From Pseudomonas fluorescens (GTDB lineage Bacteria > Pseudomonadota > Gammaproteobacteria > Pseudomonadales > Pseudomonadaceae): DNA of 64,000 nucleotides. Numbering within the stretch: position 1 is the first letter of the stretch; every line of letters begins with the position of its first letter. The notes under the pieces are model-generated. The model did not search any database, was not told the origin of the DNA, and saw nothing but the letters and a program-made list of their open reading frames with translations. Positions 1-9,300 of the stretch are shown in pieces. The DNA lies in assembly GCF_005938625.1 (NCBI RefSeq), contig NZ_VCNJ01000026.1, positions 1 through 64,000 of the forward strand. Reading direction: 5' to 3'. The position numbers were made by a program, and so were the translations under genes.

Positions 1-91
1 CGCTCTGCGTGGGAACGCAGCCCGTGACGCTCCGCGTCACTGGACGCGGAGCGTCCCTTGAAGCATTCCCACGCAGAGCGTGGGAACGATC
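1..91. repeat. Intergenic inverted repeat, family A, copy 1 (left-truncated)
   Basis: This is a roughly 100-bp element with short palindromic ends (GCGTGGGAACG and its complement) and a central palindrome around GACGCTCCGCGTC / GACGCGGAGCGTC. It is cut by the window edge. Four more copies lie at 6291, 23403, 28290 and 38502, all between genes. The arms can fold into a long hairpin, as REP-like elements of fluorescens-group genomes do. Mobilisation by a REP-associated transposase is possible, but none is present here. Confidence 0.8.
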
Positions 92-132
92 ACCGCCACA
101 GCCCGCCAACCACGGGCGCTGGCGGTTTTTTT
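92..132 (+). terminator. Rho-independent terminator of an upstream gene
   Basis: An imperfect GC-rich stem (CCGCCA..GCCCG paired with CGGGC..TGGCGG) around a short loop is followed directly by seven T residues. It would end a plus-strand transcript entering from left of the window and insulate aqpZ, which starts 130 bases downstream. Confidence 0.7.
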
Positions 133-260
133 GTGGGCGCTGGAAATCGGCAAAAAGCCTGCTGTACTCAGCCAAGGTTCCGGAACGGAGCCTGTCGTAA
201 GTCTGCAAGGACGCACAACGCGATGCAGTCTCGATAGCAGGGCTATCAAGGACGCCTCTC

Positions 261-956
261 ATGTCTCTGTTCAAACGTTCAGTCACTGAGTTGTTGGGTA
301 CGTTCTGGTTGGTATTGGGTGGTTGCGGCAGCGCGGTGATCGCCGCATCTTCACCGCTGGGAATCGGGGTGCTGGGGGTTGCCCTGGCGTTTGGTCTGAC
401 GGTGCTGACCATGGCATTCGCCATTGGCCACATCAGTGGATGTCACCTCAACCCGGCCGTGTCGGTCGGGCTGTTCGTCGGCGGCCGGTTTCCGGCCAAG
501 GAGTTACCCGCTTACATCATTGCCCAAGTGCTCGGCGCGATTCTCGCGGCGGCGCTGATCGCCCACATCGCCAGCGGCAAGGAGGGCTTCGACATCGCTA
601 CAGGCCTGGCATCCAACGGTTATGGCGAACACTCGCCGGGCAAGTATTCGATGGCGGCAGGGTTTGTCACTGAGCTCGTGATGACCGCGATGTTTGTGAT
701 CATCATCCTCGGCGCCACCGATAAACGCGCACCACCGGGGCTGGCACCAATCGCCATCGGCCTGGGCCTGACGCTGATCCACCTGATCTCGATTCCGGTC
801 ACCAACACCTCGGTGAACCCGGCCCGCAGCACCGGGCCGGCACTGATGGTTGGCGGCTGGGCGATTGCACAGTTGTGGATGTTCTGGGTCGCGCCGTTGA
901 TTGGCGCGGTGGTCGGTGGCGGGATCTATCGCTGGTTGGGCAAAGAAGAAACCTGA
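261..956 (+). CDS. aqpZ: Aquaporin Z, water channel
   Basis: This inner-membrane MIP-family channel conducts water by passive diffusion. The 231-residue length equals that of E. coli AqpZ. Two half-helix NPA motifs are visible (residues 64-66 and 186-188), each in its standard setting (HLNPAVSVG and NTSVNPARSTGP). His174, Thr183 and Arg189 match the narrow aromatic/arginine selectivity filter of water-specific aquaporins rather than the wider glycerol filter of GlpF. The ATG at 261 follows an AAGGACG ribosome site. The gene stands alone between an upstream terminator and the family B repeat, and converges on the acyltransferase-like gene. No regulatory site was recognised. Confidence 0.95.
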   Translation: MSLFKRSVTELLGTFWLVLGGCGSAVIAASSPLGIGVLGVALAFGLTVLTMAFAIGHISGCHLNPAVSVGLFVGGRFPAKELPAYIIAQVLGAILAAALIAHIASGKEGFDIATGLASNGYGEHSPGKYSMAAGFVTELVMTAMFVIIILGATDKRAPPGLAPIAIGLGLTLIHLISIPVTNTSVNPARSTGPALMVGGWAIAQLWMFWVAPLIGAVVGGGIYRWLGKEET

Positions 957-975
957 GGCGTGCCTGAGATCCCTT

Positions 976-1062
976 TGTAGGAGCTGCCGAAGGCTGCGAT
1001 CTTTTGATCTTGATGTTCAAAAAAGCAAGATCAAAAGATCGCAGCCTTCGGCAGCTCCTACA
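976..1062. repeat. Family B inverted repeat, copy 1
   Basis: Two arms reading TGTAGGAGCTGCCGAAGGC and its complement, extended by AAAAGATC..GATCAAAAG, form an almost perfect hairpin of about 40 bp. It sits between the converging ends of aqpZ (956) and the next gene (1069), so it may act as a two-way transcription stop or RNA 3'-end protector. Related copies lie at 3896, 32605 and 35818. Confidence 0.85.
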
Positions 1063-1068
1063 GGGGAT

Positions 1069-2193
1069 TTATGTCTGGCGGTAGGGCAAGGCTGTTTTCG
1101 CTTCTTCGGCATACGCGAGGATGCCGACGCGTTCCTGTTGCAGGAAATCCTTCACCGCTGCTTTCAACCCCAGATGCAGCAGGTAGTGCCACGAGTGGGT
1201 AATCACCGGTTCGAATCCGCGAATCAACTTGTGCTCGCCTTGGGCGCCAGCATCGAAACGCTGATAACCCTGGGCAATCGCGTAATCCATGCCCTGATAA
1301 AAACAGGTCTCGAAGTGCAGTCGATCAAACTCCGCCAGACAGCCCCAATAGCGCCCGTAGAAACTGTCGCCCCCCACCAGACTGAAGGCCATCGCCACCG
1401 GTCGTGAGCCCTGTTTGGCCAGCACCACCCGAATCGCCTCGGGCATGCGCTCGGCCAGCAAACTGAAAAACTCCCGCGTCAGATACGGCGTCTGGCGCCT
1501 GACCGCATAAGTGTTGGCATAGCAGGCGTAGACAAAATCCCACTGCGCCTCGTCCAGCTCCCGCCCTTCCAGCCATTCAAATTCAAAGCCCTGCCCCGCC
1601 ACCTGCTCGCGCTCCTTGCGCATCTGCTTGCGCTTGCGCGAACTGAGTACATCGAGGAAATCCTGGAAGTCGCGGTAACCGCGATTCTGCCAGTGATACT
1701 GACATCCGATGCGCTGCAGCCAGCCCGGCTGTTCGGACATCGCAGCGTCGGTGAAAGCGTCGGTGAAATTGATGTGTGCGCTGGAGAGCCCTTCGATTTC
1801 CAGATAGCCGGGCAGGCTCTTGAGCAGTTCAAAACCGTCTTCGACATTGGCCGCCAACAAACGCGGACCGCTGACCGGGCTGAACGGCACAGCCGTCAAG
1901 AGCTTGGGGTAGTAATCGATGCCGGCGCGGGCACAGGCGTCGGCCCAGCCATGATCGAACACGTACTCTCCGTAGGAATGCCACTTGCGGTAACTGGGTA
2001 ACGCGGCGATCAGACGCCCCTCTTCGATGTGCAGCAAATGCTCAGGTTGCCAGCCGGTGTGGGGGCCAACGCTACCACTGTCTTCCAGCGCACCGAGAAA
2101 GGCGTGGCGCAGAAATGGCTGGTTTTCAGGCACCAGCGCATCCCAGCTTGCGGGAGCGATTTGCGACAGGTTTTGCAGGCGTTGCAACGGCAT
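1069..2193 (-). CDS. COG3146/DUF482 peptidoglycan-biosynthesis-like acyltransferase (GNAT/FemAB fold)
   Basis: The 374-residue protein matches the COG3146 (DUF482) family, predicted GNAT/FemAB-fold aminoacyl- or acyltransferases whose substrate is not established. Typical family stretches are the N-terminal HAFLGALEDSG and the middle GPRLLAAN and SSRKRKQMRKEREQ segments. The C-terminal half has FYGRYWG, FETCFYQGMDYA and the closing GAQGEHKLIRGFEP. The ATG at 2193 is preferred to a GTG five codons upstream because a GGAG sequence lies nine bases before it. There is no signal peptide, so the protein is cytoplasmic. It is transcribed alone, converging on aqpZ. Family membership is secure; the reaction is not. 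Confidence 0.85.
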   Translation of the reverse strand: MPLQRLQNLSQIAPASWDALVPENQPFLRHAFLGALEDSGSVGPHTGWQPEHLLHIEEGRLIAALPSYRKWHSYGEYVFDHGWADACARAGIDYYPKLLTAVPFSPVSGPRLLAANVEDGFELLKSLPGYLEIEGLSSAHINFTDAFTDAAMSEQPGWLQRIGCQYHWQNRGYRDFQDFLDVLSSRKRKQMRKEREQVAGQGFEFEWLEGRELDEAQWDFVYACYANTYAVRRQTPYLTREFFSLLAERMPEAIRVVLAKQGSRPVAMAFSLVGGDSFYGRYWGCLAEFDRLHFETCFYQGMDYAIAQGYQRFDAGAQGEHKLIRGFEPVITHSWHYLLHLGLKAAVKDFLQQERVGILAYAEEAKTALPYRQT

Positions 2194-2476
2194 CAACAAG
2201 CTCTCCACAACAGGACTTCAGCGCCCGGCGAGTATCGCCCATTGCGCGGCATTGCACACCCGTAATCGGCCGACAGCGCTCTAGATCAATAGTTCAGGGC
2301 GAACCAATATCGTCATCAACCTGCCATCACTGTGCCACTGCTCTGTCATAAACCATCGCGATACTGGCGCCTGTTTTTAGAGCGCCGGGTTCTACCCGGA
2401 CACTGTTTTCCGACGTTCAAATCGTCGGTTGTGCCCCGGATGGTTCAGCCATCCCCTCTCATCTTCGGAGATTGCT

Positions 2477-3799
2477 ATGCGTCTTGCTTCCACGAAAACT
2501 GCGGCGGCCCTGTGCGGTGGCTTGTTGCTGGCCATGAGTGTTCCGGCCAGTGCTGCAGTCGACGCCAAACTGCTCGACATGCTCAAGGCTAACGGTTCCA
2601 TTTCCCAGGCACAGTACGTAGAACTGCAAACTGAACTGGCCAAGGATCAGAAGGCTCAGCAAATCGCGCAGCAGGCGCAGCAAGAGACCAACGAACAAGT
2701 CGCTGCTGTTGCGAAGAAAACCAACGAACAAAGCGTCTTCGACCAGAAACTGGCCTGGGCGGCCAAGACCCAATTCAAGGGCGATGTGCGTATCCGTCAG
2801 GAAACCATCAAGATCGACGGCGAGCCGAACAACGGCGGCCGCGACAAGGATCGTCAGCGTATTCGTGCCCGTCTGGGTGCCTACACCGAGATCAACCCGC
2901 AGGTCGACACCGGCATCCGTATCGCCACCGGCGGCGGCGACGATGCCCGCTCCACCAACCAGGACCAGGACAACTACTTCGACAAGAAACAGATCTGGCT
3001 CGACCTGGGTTACATCGACTACCACCCGGATCAGATCAAGAACCTGCACATCATCGGCGGCAAGATGCTCCAGCCGTGGGTCAGCATGGGCGACGTGATC
3101 TGGGATAGCGACATCAACCCGGAAGGTCTGGCCGTTACTTACAAATACCCGTTGGGCAGCAGCGCCGAACTGTTCGGCAGCCTGGGTAACTACAACCTCA
3201 AGGACAACGTTGACGGCGATGGCGTGCAATTCCGTCACGACCTGCGTCTGACCGCTGGCCAGTTGGGTAGCCGCTTCAACATCACCGACAACCTGAAAGT
3301 GACCCTGGGCGGCAGCGTCTACGCCTACCAGAACGACGAAGACAGCCGCTGCACCGGCACTTCCACACCGTGTGCGCTGGCGGTCAACGGCAACTCGGCC
3401 AACAACGAATTCCGCCTGTATGAAGGGTTCAGCCAGGTCGACATCGGCGGTCTGCCGATGCCACTGTCGTTCTACGGTCAGTACGTGAAGAACAACGATG
3501 CCGTGACCGACCAGGACACCGCGTGGCTGTTGGGTGCCAAGTCGAAAGTCTTCGGCCTGAACCTCGATTACAACTATCGTGACGTGCAGCGCAACGCCGT
3601 GGTCGGCGCCTTCACCGACTCCGACTTCGCCAACGGCACCACCGGTTCGCGTGGCCACAAGTTCAAGGTCGGTTATGACATCGACAAGAACTTCGCCATT
3701 GGCGCTACGTACTTCCTGACCAAAGCCGACTTCGCCAGCCGTACCCAGCGTGACGCTGACGCCAACACCTTGCAGCTGGATGCGGAAGCCAAGTTCTAA
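2477..3799 (+). CDS. Putative outer-membrane porin (Porin_5-like)
   Basis: The 440-residue precursor has a classic signal peptide (basic MRLASTK, hydrophobic core, cleavage near PASA-AVD). Next comes an alpha-helical, Gln-rich segment at about residues 25-80 that probably makes a coiled coil, then a beta-rich domain of alternating polar and aromatic strands (DVRIRQET, QIWLDLGYIDYH, YLNLDYNYRD-like repeats) ending in LQLDAEAKF. A terminal Phe on a beta strand is the outer-membrane insertion signal. This layout fits the 'putative porin' family common in Pseudomonas, not the OprD or OprP classes. The ATG at 2477 follows CGGAGA; an earlier in-frame ATG at 2429 would bury the signal peptide and was rejected. 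The substrate is unknown. Confidence 0.85.
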   Translation: MRLASTKTAAALCGGLLLAMSVPASAAVDAKLLDMLKANGSISQAQYVELQTELAKDQKAQQIAQQAQQETNEQVAAVAKKTNEQSVFDQKLAWAAKTQFKGDVRIRQETIKIDGEPNNGGRDKDRQRIRARLGAYTEINPQVDTGIRIATGGGDDARSTNQDQDNYFDKKQIWLDLGYIDYHPDQIKNLHIIGGKMLQPWVSMGDVIWDSDINPEGLAVTYKYPLGSSAELFGSLGNYNLKDNVDGDGVQFRHDLRLTAGQLGSRFNITDNLKVTLGGSVYAYQNDEDSRCTGTSTPCALAVNGNSANNEFRLYEGFSQVDIGGLPMPLSFYGQYVKNNDAVTDQDTAWLLGAKSKVFGLNLDYNYRDVQRNAVVGAFTDSDFANGTTGSRGHKFKVGYDIDKNFAIGATYFLTKADFASRTQRDADANTLQLDAEAKF

Positions 3800-3895
3800 A
3801 ACGCTTCACCCTATAGTCCAGTACGAGCGGGACGATCCCCATCATCCGTTCGTTTCACCCGCACTGGCTATTTCCCGCAGGATGCAAAAAACCCT

Positions 3896-3978
3896 GTAGG
3901 AGCTGCCGAAGGCTGCGATCTTTTGATCTTGATCGTGAAAACAAGATCAAAAGATCGCAGCCTTCGGCAGCTCCTACA
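3896..3978. repeat. Family B inverted repeat, copy 2
   Basis: This long hairpin has the same arms as the copy at 976 (CCCTGTAGGAGCTGCCGAAGG and its complement). It lies between the converging porin and anti-sigma genes, and its right arm carries the TAG stop codon of the anti-sigma gene (complement of 3974-3976). Confidence 0.85.
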
Positions 3979-4213
3979 GGGGATTATCTTTTCGTCGTTG
4001 TTCGGCCAGTCGTTCGGCCAGGTCATCGATGCCTTCTACCGGTTTCTCCGGCATCGCCTTCAAGGTCGCCTGCATCAAACGCATCTGACGAATGAAACGT
4101 CGACAGTTCGGGCAGAACATCAGGTGATGACGCACCATCAGTTTTTCGCGAAAGCTCAATTGGCCATCGAGATAGTCGCTGGAGCGCGCCACTTGTTCCT
4201 TACAGGTCAGCAT
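3974..4213 (-). CDS. Zinc-finger anti-sigma factor (zf-HC2 type)
   Basis: This 79-residue cytoplasmic protein has the zinc-binding anti-sigma signature: Cys4, then HHLMFCPNCRRF, giving the H-x3-C-x2-C cluster seen in ZAS-domain proteins. No membrane segment follows, so it would be a soluble regulator that holds the sigma factor encoded just upstream. Its ATG overlaps the last codons of that sigma gene by seven bases, which points to translational coupling. Its stop codon lies inside an intergenic repeat, so the present C-terminus (ending DNPL) may have been set by repeat insertion. The trigger it senses cannot be read from the sequence. Confidence 0.85.
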   Translation of the reverse strand: MLTCKEQVARSSDYLDGQLSFREKLMVRHHLMFCPNCRRFIRQMRLMQATLKAMPEKPVEGIDDLAERLAEQRRKDNPL

Positions 4214-4818
4214 TCCCCGGTCTCCTCAAAATGCTCCACGGTCGCGAAGACTTTCAGCCGCGCACGATGCAGCAGCACACGGACATTGGAGAGCGAGATC
4301 TCCAGAAGATTACAGATCTCTTCAAGCTCCAGCCCCTGACGCTCACGCAGTAGCAAAACACTGCTTTGCAGTTCCGACAGATTCAACAGGGTGTGCTCCA
4401 GACATTCGCGCAATTCGCTCTCGGTCAGCAGCGCTTCCGGCGTGTCCTGGTGCCAGGCGAAGGGGGCGATCAGCCAATGGCCGTCACCGGGAGAAAAGCG
4501 GTCGTCGTCGATCGTGCCATGGGGCGATGGCAAATCATCCATCAACACTTCCCGACGATTTTGTTTATAGCGACTTTTCGCCGAGTTGGCGGTGATGGTC
4601 AACAGCCAGGTCTTGAGACTGGAGCGACCTTCGAAACTGGCAATATGGCGCACCACCGATAGCCAAGCGTCCTGCACCACTTCTTCGACATGACGCTGGC
4701 CGACAATGGCATACGCCACGGCGCGCATGGCGCTCTGATACGTCGTCACCAGTTCCTTGAAAGCCTGTTGTTCACCTGCCAGCAGGCGCGCAAGCAGTTG
4801 GGTGTCGTCAGCCGCCAT
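4207..4818 (-). CDS. ECF-type RNA polymerase sigma factor
   Basis: The 203-residue protein has the two-domain layout of group IV sigma factors. Region 2 runs from about residue 20 to 90, with AYAIVGQRHVEEVVQDAW and the -10-binding FEGRSSLKTWLLTITAN. Region 4 spans about 135-195, with LSELQSSVLLLRERQGLELEEIC and the helix-turn-helix ISLSNVRVLLHRAR. A linker of about 50 residues separates them. It is co-transcribed with the anti-sigma gene that overlaps its end. The ATG at 4818 follows a GGGGATTG sequence. Next on the same strand upstream lies a KAS III-like gene ending about 140 bases away, a possible but unproven target. Confidence 0.92.
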   Translation of the reverse strand: MAADDTQLLARLLAGEQQAFKELVTTYQSAMRAVAYAIVGQRHVEEVVQDAWLSVVRHIASFEGRSSLKTWLLTITANSAKSRYKQNRREVLMDDLPSPHGTIDDDRFSPGDGHWLIAPFAWHQDTPEALLTESELRECLEHTLLNLSELQSSVLLLRERQGLELEEICNLLEISLSNVRVLLHRARLKVFATVEHFEETGEC

Positions 4819-4955
4819 CCATCAATCCCCTTGTCCCGATTCCGAAAATGACGGCGACAGGTCTTCACCTGCCGCCATTTCCGAAAAATTACAGCGTTTG
4901 AGCCGATTCGGATGTAGGAAAGGTCGGCGCGATTAAGAGGAAATTAAACCAATTT

Positions 4956-6077
4956 TCAACGCTTGCGCAGAATCACGCTGCCGATCGAATAGCCTGCACC
5001 GAACGAACTCAACACTGCCAGCGAACCGGCAGCCAGATCGTCCTGATATTTGTGGAAAGCAATCACCGAGCCTGCAGAGCTGGTGTTGGCGTAGGTGTCG
5101 AGAATCACCGGTGCTTCTTCCTCGGTGGCTTCGCGGCCGAGCAGTTTGCGCACGATCAGGTGGTTCATGCTCAGGTTGGCCTGATGCAGCCAGAAACGCT
5201 TAACATCGCCGACGTTGAGCTGGTTCTCTTGCAGATGTTCGCCAATCAGCTCGGCAACCATCGGGCAGACATCCTTGAACACCTTGCGGCCTTCCTGCAC
5301 GAACAGCTTGTCGCGAGCACCAACGCCCTCTTCAGCCGCGCGGTTGAGGAAACCGAAGTTGTTGCGGATGTTGTTGGAGAATTTGGTCAGCAGCTTGGTG
5401 CTGACCACGTCGAACTGGTGCTTGGACGTCGCGGTGTCAGCACGCTCGATGATCACCGCAGTCGCGGCGTCGCCGAAGATGAAGTGGCTGTCGCGGTCAC
5501 GGAAGTTCAGGTGCCCGGTGCAGACTTCCGGGTTGACCATCAGGATTGCCCGGGCCTGGCCCAGTTGCACGCTGTTGGCAGCAGCCTGGATGCCGAATGT
5601 GGCCGAGGAGCAGGCCACGTTCATGTCGAAACCGAAGCCCTGAATGCCCAAGGCTTCCTGGACTTCGATGGCGATGGCCGGGTAGGCGCGCTGCAGGTTG
5701 GAGCAGGCGACGATCACGCCGTCGATGTCAGCGGCGGTTTTGCCGGCGCGTTGCAGGGCCTGTTCGGCAGCGCCGATGGCCATCTGGCAGAGCACCGACC
5801 ATTCGTCGTTGGAACGCTCCGGCAGGCGCGGAGCCATGCGTTGTGGATCGAGGATGCCGTCCTTGTCCATGACAAAGCGGCTCTTGATGCCGGAAGCCTT
5901 TTCGATGAACGCAGCGCTGGATTCGGTCAGGGCCTGGACTTCGCCGCTGGCGATCGCGTCGGCGTTGTCGGCGTTGAACTGGGCGACGTAGGTATTGAAA
6001 GACTGCACCAGCTCTTCGTTGGAGATGCTGTTGGCCGGGGTGTACAGGCCGGTGCCGCTGATGACGACGTTATGCAT
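4956..6077 (-). CDS. Beta-ketoacyl-ACP synthase III family protein (FabH-like)
   Basis: This thiolase-fold condensing enzyme has 373 residues. The KAS III triad is visible: Cys156 in NVACSSATFG, His298 in WLHQANLSMN and Asn331 in YANTSSAGS. FabH enzymes condense an acyl-CoA with malonyl-ACP to start or feed fatty-acid synthesis. The protein resembles the second KAS III-like enzyme of Pseudomonas (PA3286 type), reported to shunt medium-chain acyl-CoA from beta-oxidation into fatty-acid synthesis. It is longer than classic FabH, with an extra N-terminal segment (about 25-60). The ATG giving MHNVVISGTG was chosen over an upstream in-frame start because homologous enzymes begin at this strand. 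It is a single gene; regulation by the nearby ECF sigma factor is only a guess. Confidence 0.88.
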   Translation of the reverse strand: MHNVVISGTGLYTPANSISNEELVQSFNTYVAQFNADNADAIASGEVQALTESSAAFIEKASGIKSRFVMDKDGILDPQRMAPRLPERSNDEWSVLCQMAIGAAEQALQRAGKTAADIDGVIVACSNLQRAYPAIAIEVQEALGIQGFGFDMNVACSSATFGIQAAANSVQLGQARAILMVNPEVCTGHLNFRDRDSHFIFGDAATAVIIERADTATSKHQFDVVSTKLLTKFSNNIRNNFGFLNRAAEEGVGARDKLFVQEGRKVFKDVCPMVAELIGEHLQENQLNVGDVKRFWLHQANLSMNHLIVRKLLGREATEEEAPVILDTYANTSSAGSVIAFHKYQDDLAAGSLAVLSSFGAGYSIGSVILRKR

Positions 6078-6290
6078 GGTCGTTTCTCTAATCTGTTCAG
6101 GCAGAAAGTGCTGGAACCGTCGTACCAACACACAAAGGGTCTATTCCCATCCGGGGGACGCAAACCTGGCATCGCTTTATTCCGTCGCGCGACCTGGCCG
6201 AAGGCTCTGGGTCGCGAAACCGGCGTTTATGGTCGCGAAGTTTGCCATAAACGTGGACTTTTGGCGCCTTTCTCAAGATCAACTCGGATG

Positions 6291-6392
6291 ATCGTTCCCA
6301 CGCTCCTGCGTGGGAATGCAGCCCGTGACGCTCCGCGTCACTGGACGCGGAGCGTCCCCAGAGGCATTCCCACGCAGAGCGTGGGAACGATC
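6291..6392. repeat. Intergenic inverted repeat, family A, copy 2
   Basis: This complete copy is bounded by GATCGTTCCCACGC-like and GCGTGGGAACGATC ends, with the central GACGCTCCGCGTC / GACGCGGAGCGTC palindrome. It lies just downstream of the hrpA stop codon (6397, minus strand) and upstream of the KAS III-like gene. It fills most of the 319-base gap; the rest (6078-6290) shows no further gene. Confidence 0.88.
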
Positions 6393-6396
6393 AACG

Positions 6397-9300
6397 TTAC
6401 GGCTCGACCTGAGTCCACTGCTTGTTCAGGCGTTTGTCGGAGATCGGGACTTTGGTACCCAATTGCTGGGCGAACAGCGAGACCCGGTATTCTTCCAGCC
6501 ACCAGCGGTACAGCTCAAGCTGTGGATCGCGTTTGCCTTCCTGCGCATGTTTCGCCGCGCGGGCCTGGTATTGCGCCCAGAGGCCAGCGAGTTCACCGCT
6601 CCAGACACGATCCTTCTGCACCTGTGCGCCAAGCTTTTCGAAACGCTGCTCGACCGCTTTCAGATACCGCGGCAATTCTTTGAGCCATTGCATCGGCGTC
6701 TCACGGACAAACCCCGGGTAAACCAGATTGTTGATCTGCTGCTTGATGTCGTTCAGGGCCACGGCCTGGGCCAGATCAATCTTGCCCTTGAAGCGCTTCT
6801 GCAAACCGTGCCACAGCTTGAGAATCTCCAGGGTCAAGCGCGCCACGCGCTCGGCGTGCTCGGTCCAGTTGCCGCGTTTGCGCTCGGCCAACGCCGCCAA
6901 CCCAGCGCCGTCGCGGGGCAACGGGTCTTCGCCATCAAGAATGCAGCTGTCGAGGCTGGCCAGGAGAATGTCTTCGACCAGCGCATCGACCCGGCCCAAC
7001 TCGCGATAAAGCAAGCCCAGTTCGGTCTGCCCCGGCAACTTGCCGCGCAGAAACTTGGCCGGCTCCGCCAGTTGTTGCATCAACAAACGCTGCAAGGCAC
7101 GACGATGCTGGAACTCGGCTTCAGCCGGGGTGGAGAAGCGCCCTTCCTTGACCGTTCCGCCCTCTTCGACCAGCGCCGGATACACCGTCATCGATAGCCC
7201 GGCGATCTTCTGTTGAGTCTTTTCCGCCACCGGCGCGAAGACTTTCGCCTCCACCGGTTGCTGGCTTTTCGCACTTTGCGGCACTGCCAGCGCGGCCTGA
7301 CTGGCTTCGGCAAACCGTGCGGTCAGCTCAGCCAGATCACGGCCTTCGCCAAGAAACTTACCCTGGCCGTCAACGATTTCCAGGTTCATCCGCAGATGCC
7401 CCTCAACGCCTTGCTCAGCTTCTGCCCACGCCTCATCGCTGACCCGCGCCCCGGTCATGCGCAGCAATTCGCGGCCCAGCGCCTGCGGCAACGAACCGTC
7501 GGCAAAGGTCATGCGCTGCAAGGCAGCCTTGATGAAGTCCGGCACCGGCACAAAATTCTTGCGCAGCGCTTTCGGCAAGTTGCGCACGAGAGCGATGCAC
7601 TTGGCTTCGATCATCCCCGGCACCAGCCACTCCAGGCGTTCCGGCGGCAGCATCGGCAGCAGTGGCGCCGGCACGCGCAGGGTCACCCCGTCGCGCGGGT
7701 GATTGGGTTCAAAGTGATAGGTCAGCGCCAGCTCCAGATCGCCGATGTGCAGGGTGTTCGGGTAATCGCGCGCGGTGACTTCACTGGCCTCGCGGGCCAG
7801 CACGTCCTCTTCGCGCATGATCAGCAATTGCGGGTTCTTCTGGCTGTTGATGCGGTACCAACTGTCGAAGGTCGCGGTCTGGTGAATCTCCGCCGGCAGC
7901 CGCGCATCGTAGAACGCGTACAAGGTTTCTTCGTCGGCGAGAATATCGCGACGACGGGCCTTGGCTTCCAGTTCGTCGAGCTGTTCCAGCAGTTGTTTGT
8001 TCGCGGTCAGGCACTTGGCTTTCGATTGAATTTCGCCACGCACCAGGCCTTCGCGGATAAACAGCTCTCGGGAGACCACCGGATCGACTGGGCCGTAATG
8101 CACCGGGCGGCGGCCGACCACGATCAGCCCGAACAAGGTGATCTGTTCGAACGCCACGACTTGGCCGCGCTTCTTCTCCCAGTGCGGTTCGAAGTGATTT
8201 TTCTTGATCAGGTGCCCGGCCAGCGGTTCGATCCAGTCGGCGTCGATCTTGGCGACCATGCGCGCATAGAGCTTGGTGGTTTCCACCAGTTCGGCGGTCA
8301 TCAGCCATTGCGGACGCTTCTTGCCGATGCCCGACGACGGGTGAATCCAGAAGCGTCGCTGACGCGCGCCGAGGTAATCACCGTCTTCGGTTTTCTGACC
8401 GATCTGGCTAAGCAAACCGACCAGCACCGCTTTATGCAGTTTCGGGTAGTCCGCCGGCTCTTTATTCAGGCTCAACTGCATGTCGCGGCAGATCAGGCTC
8501 AACTGGCGATGGGAATCACGCCACTCGCGCAAGCGCAGATAGTTGAGGAAGTTCTTGCGGCACCAGTTGCGTAACGGACTGGCCGTCAGCGCCTGGCGCT
8601 GTTCTTCAAAACCACGCCACAGATTCACCAATCCGGCGAAGTCCGAATCAATATCTTTCCATTGCGCGTGGGCCTGATCGGCGGCTTGCTGACGCTCCGG
8701 CGGACGCTCGCGCGGATCCTGAATCGACATCGCACTGGCGACGATCAGCACTTCTTGCAGGCTGCCGAGTTTGGCCGCTTCGAGCAGCATACGGCCCATG
8801 CGCGGGTCGACCGGCAGGCGCGCAAGTTGACGACCGAGCGGGGTCAACTGACTGTTGCGATCCACTGCCGAGAGCTCTTGCAGCAGGTTGAAACCGTCGC
8901 TGATCGCCTTGCCATCCGGCGGCTCGATAAACGGGAACGCGGTGATCTCGCCGAGACGCAGATGCAGCATCTGCAAAATAACCGCCGCGAGGTTGGTGCG
9001 CAGAATTTCCGGATCGGTGAACTCCGGGCGCCCATTAAAATCTTCTTCGCTGTACAAGCGAATGCAGATACCCGGCTCGACCCGGCCGCAACGACCTTTA
9101 CGCTGGTTGGCGCTGGCTTGGGAAATCGCTTCGATCGGCAGGCGCTGCACCTTGGCGCGGTAGCTGTAGCGGCTGATGCGCGCGGTACCGCTGTCAATCA
9201 CATAACGGATGCCCGGCACGGTCAGCGAGGTCTCGGCGACGTTGGTTGCCAGCACCACGCGACGGCCCGGGTGCGACTGGAAAATCCGCTGCTGTTCGGC

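Noticed and set aside
2459..3658. 399-codon minus-strand frame opposite the porin
   Set aside because: The porin has a signal peptide and a Phe terminus; the opposite frame is Val-rich shadow sequence.
3896..3978. Riboswitch or sRNA
   Set aside because: The same hairpin occurs in three other unrelated gaps, so it is a repeat family rather than a locus-specific RNA.
5052..6683. 543-codon open frame on the plus strand opposite the KAS III-like gene
   Set aside because: It is a shadow frame over a gene with a clear catalytic triad, and it runs on through a repeat into hrpA.
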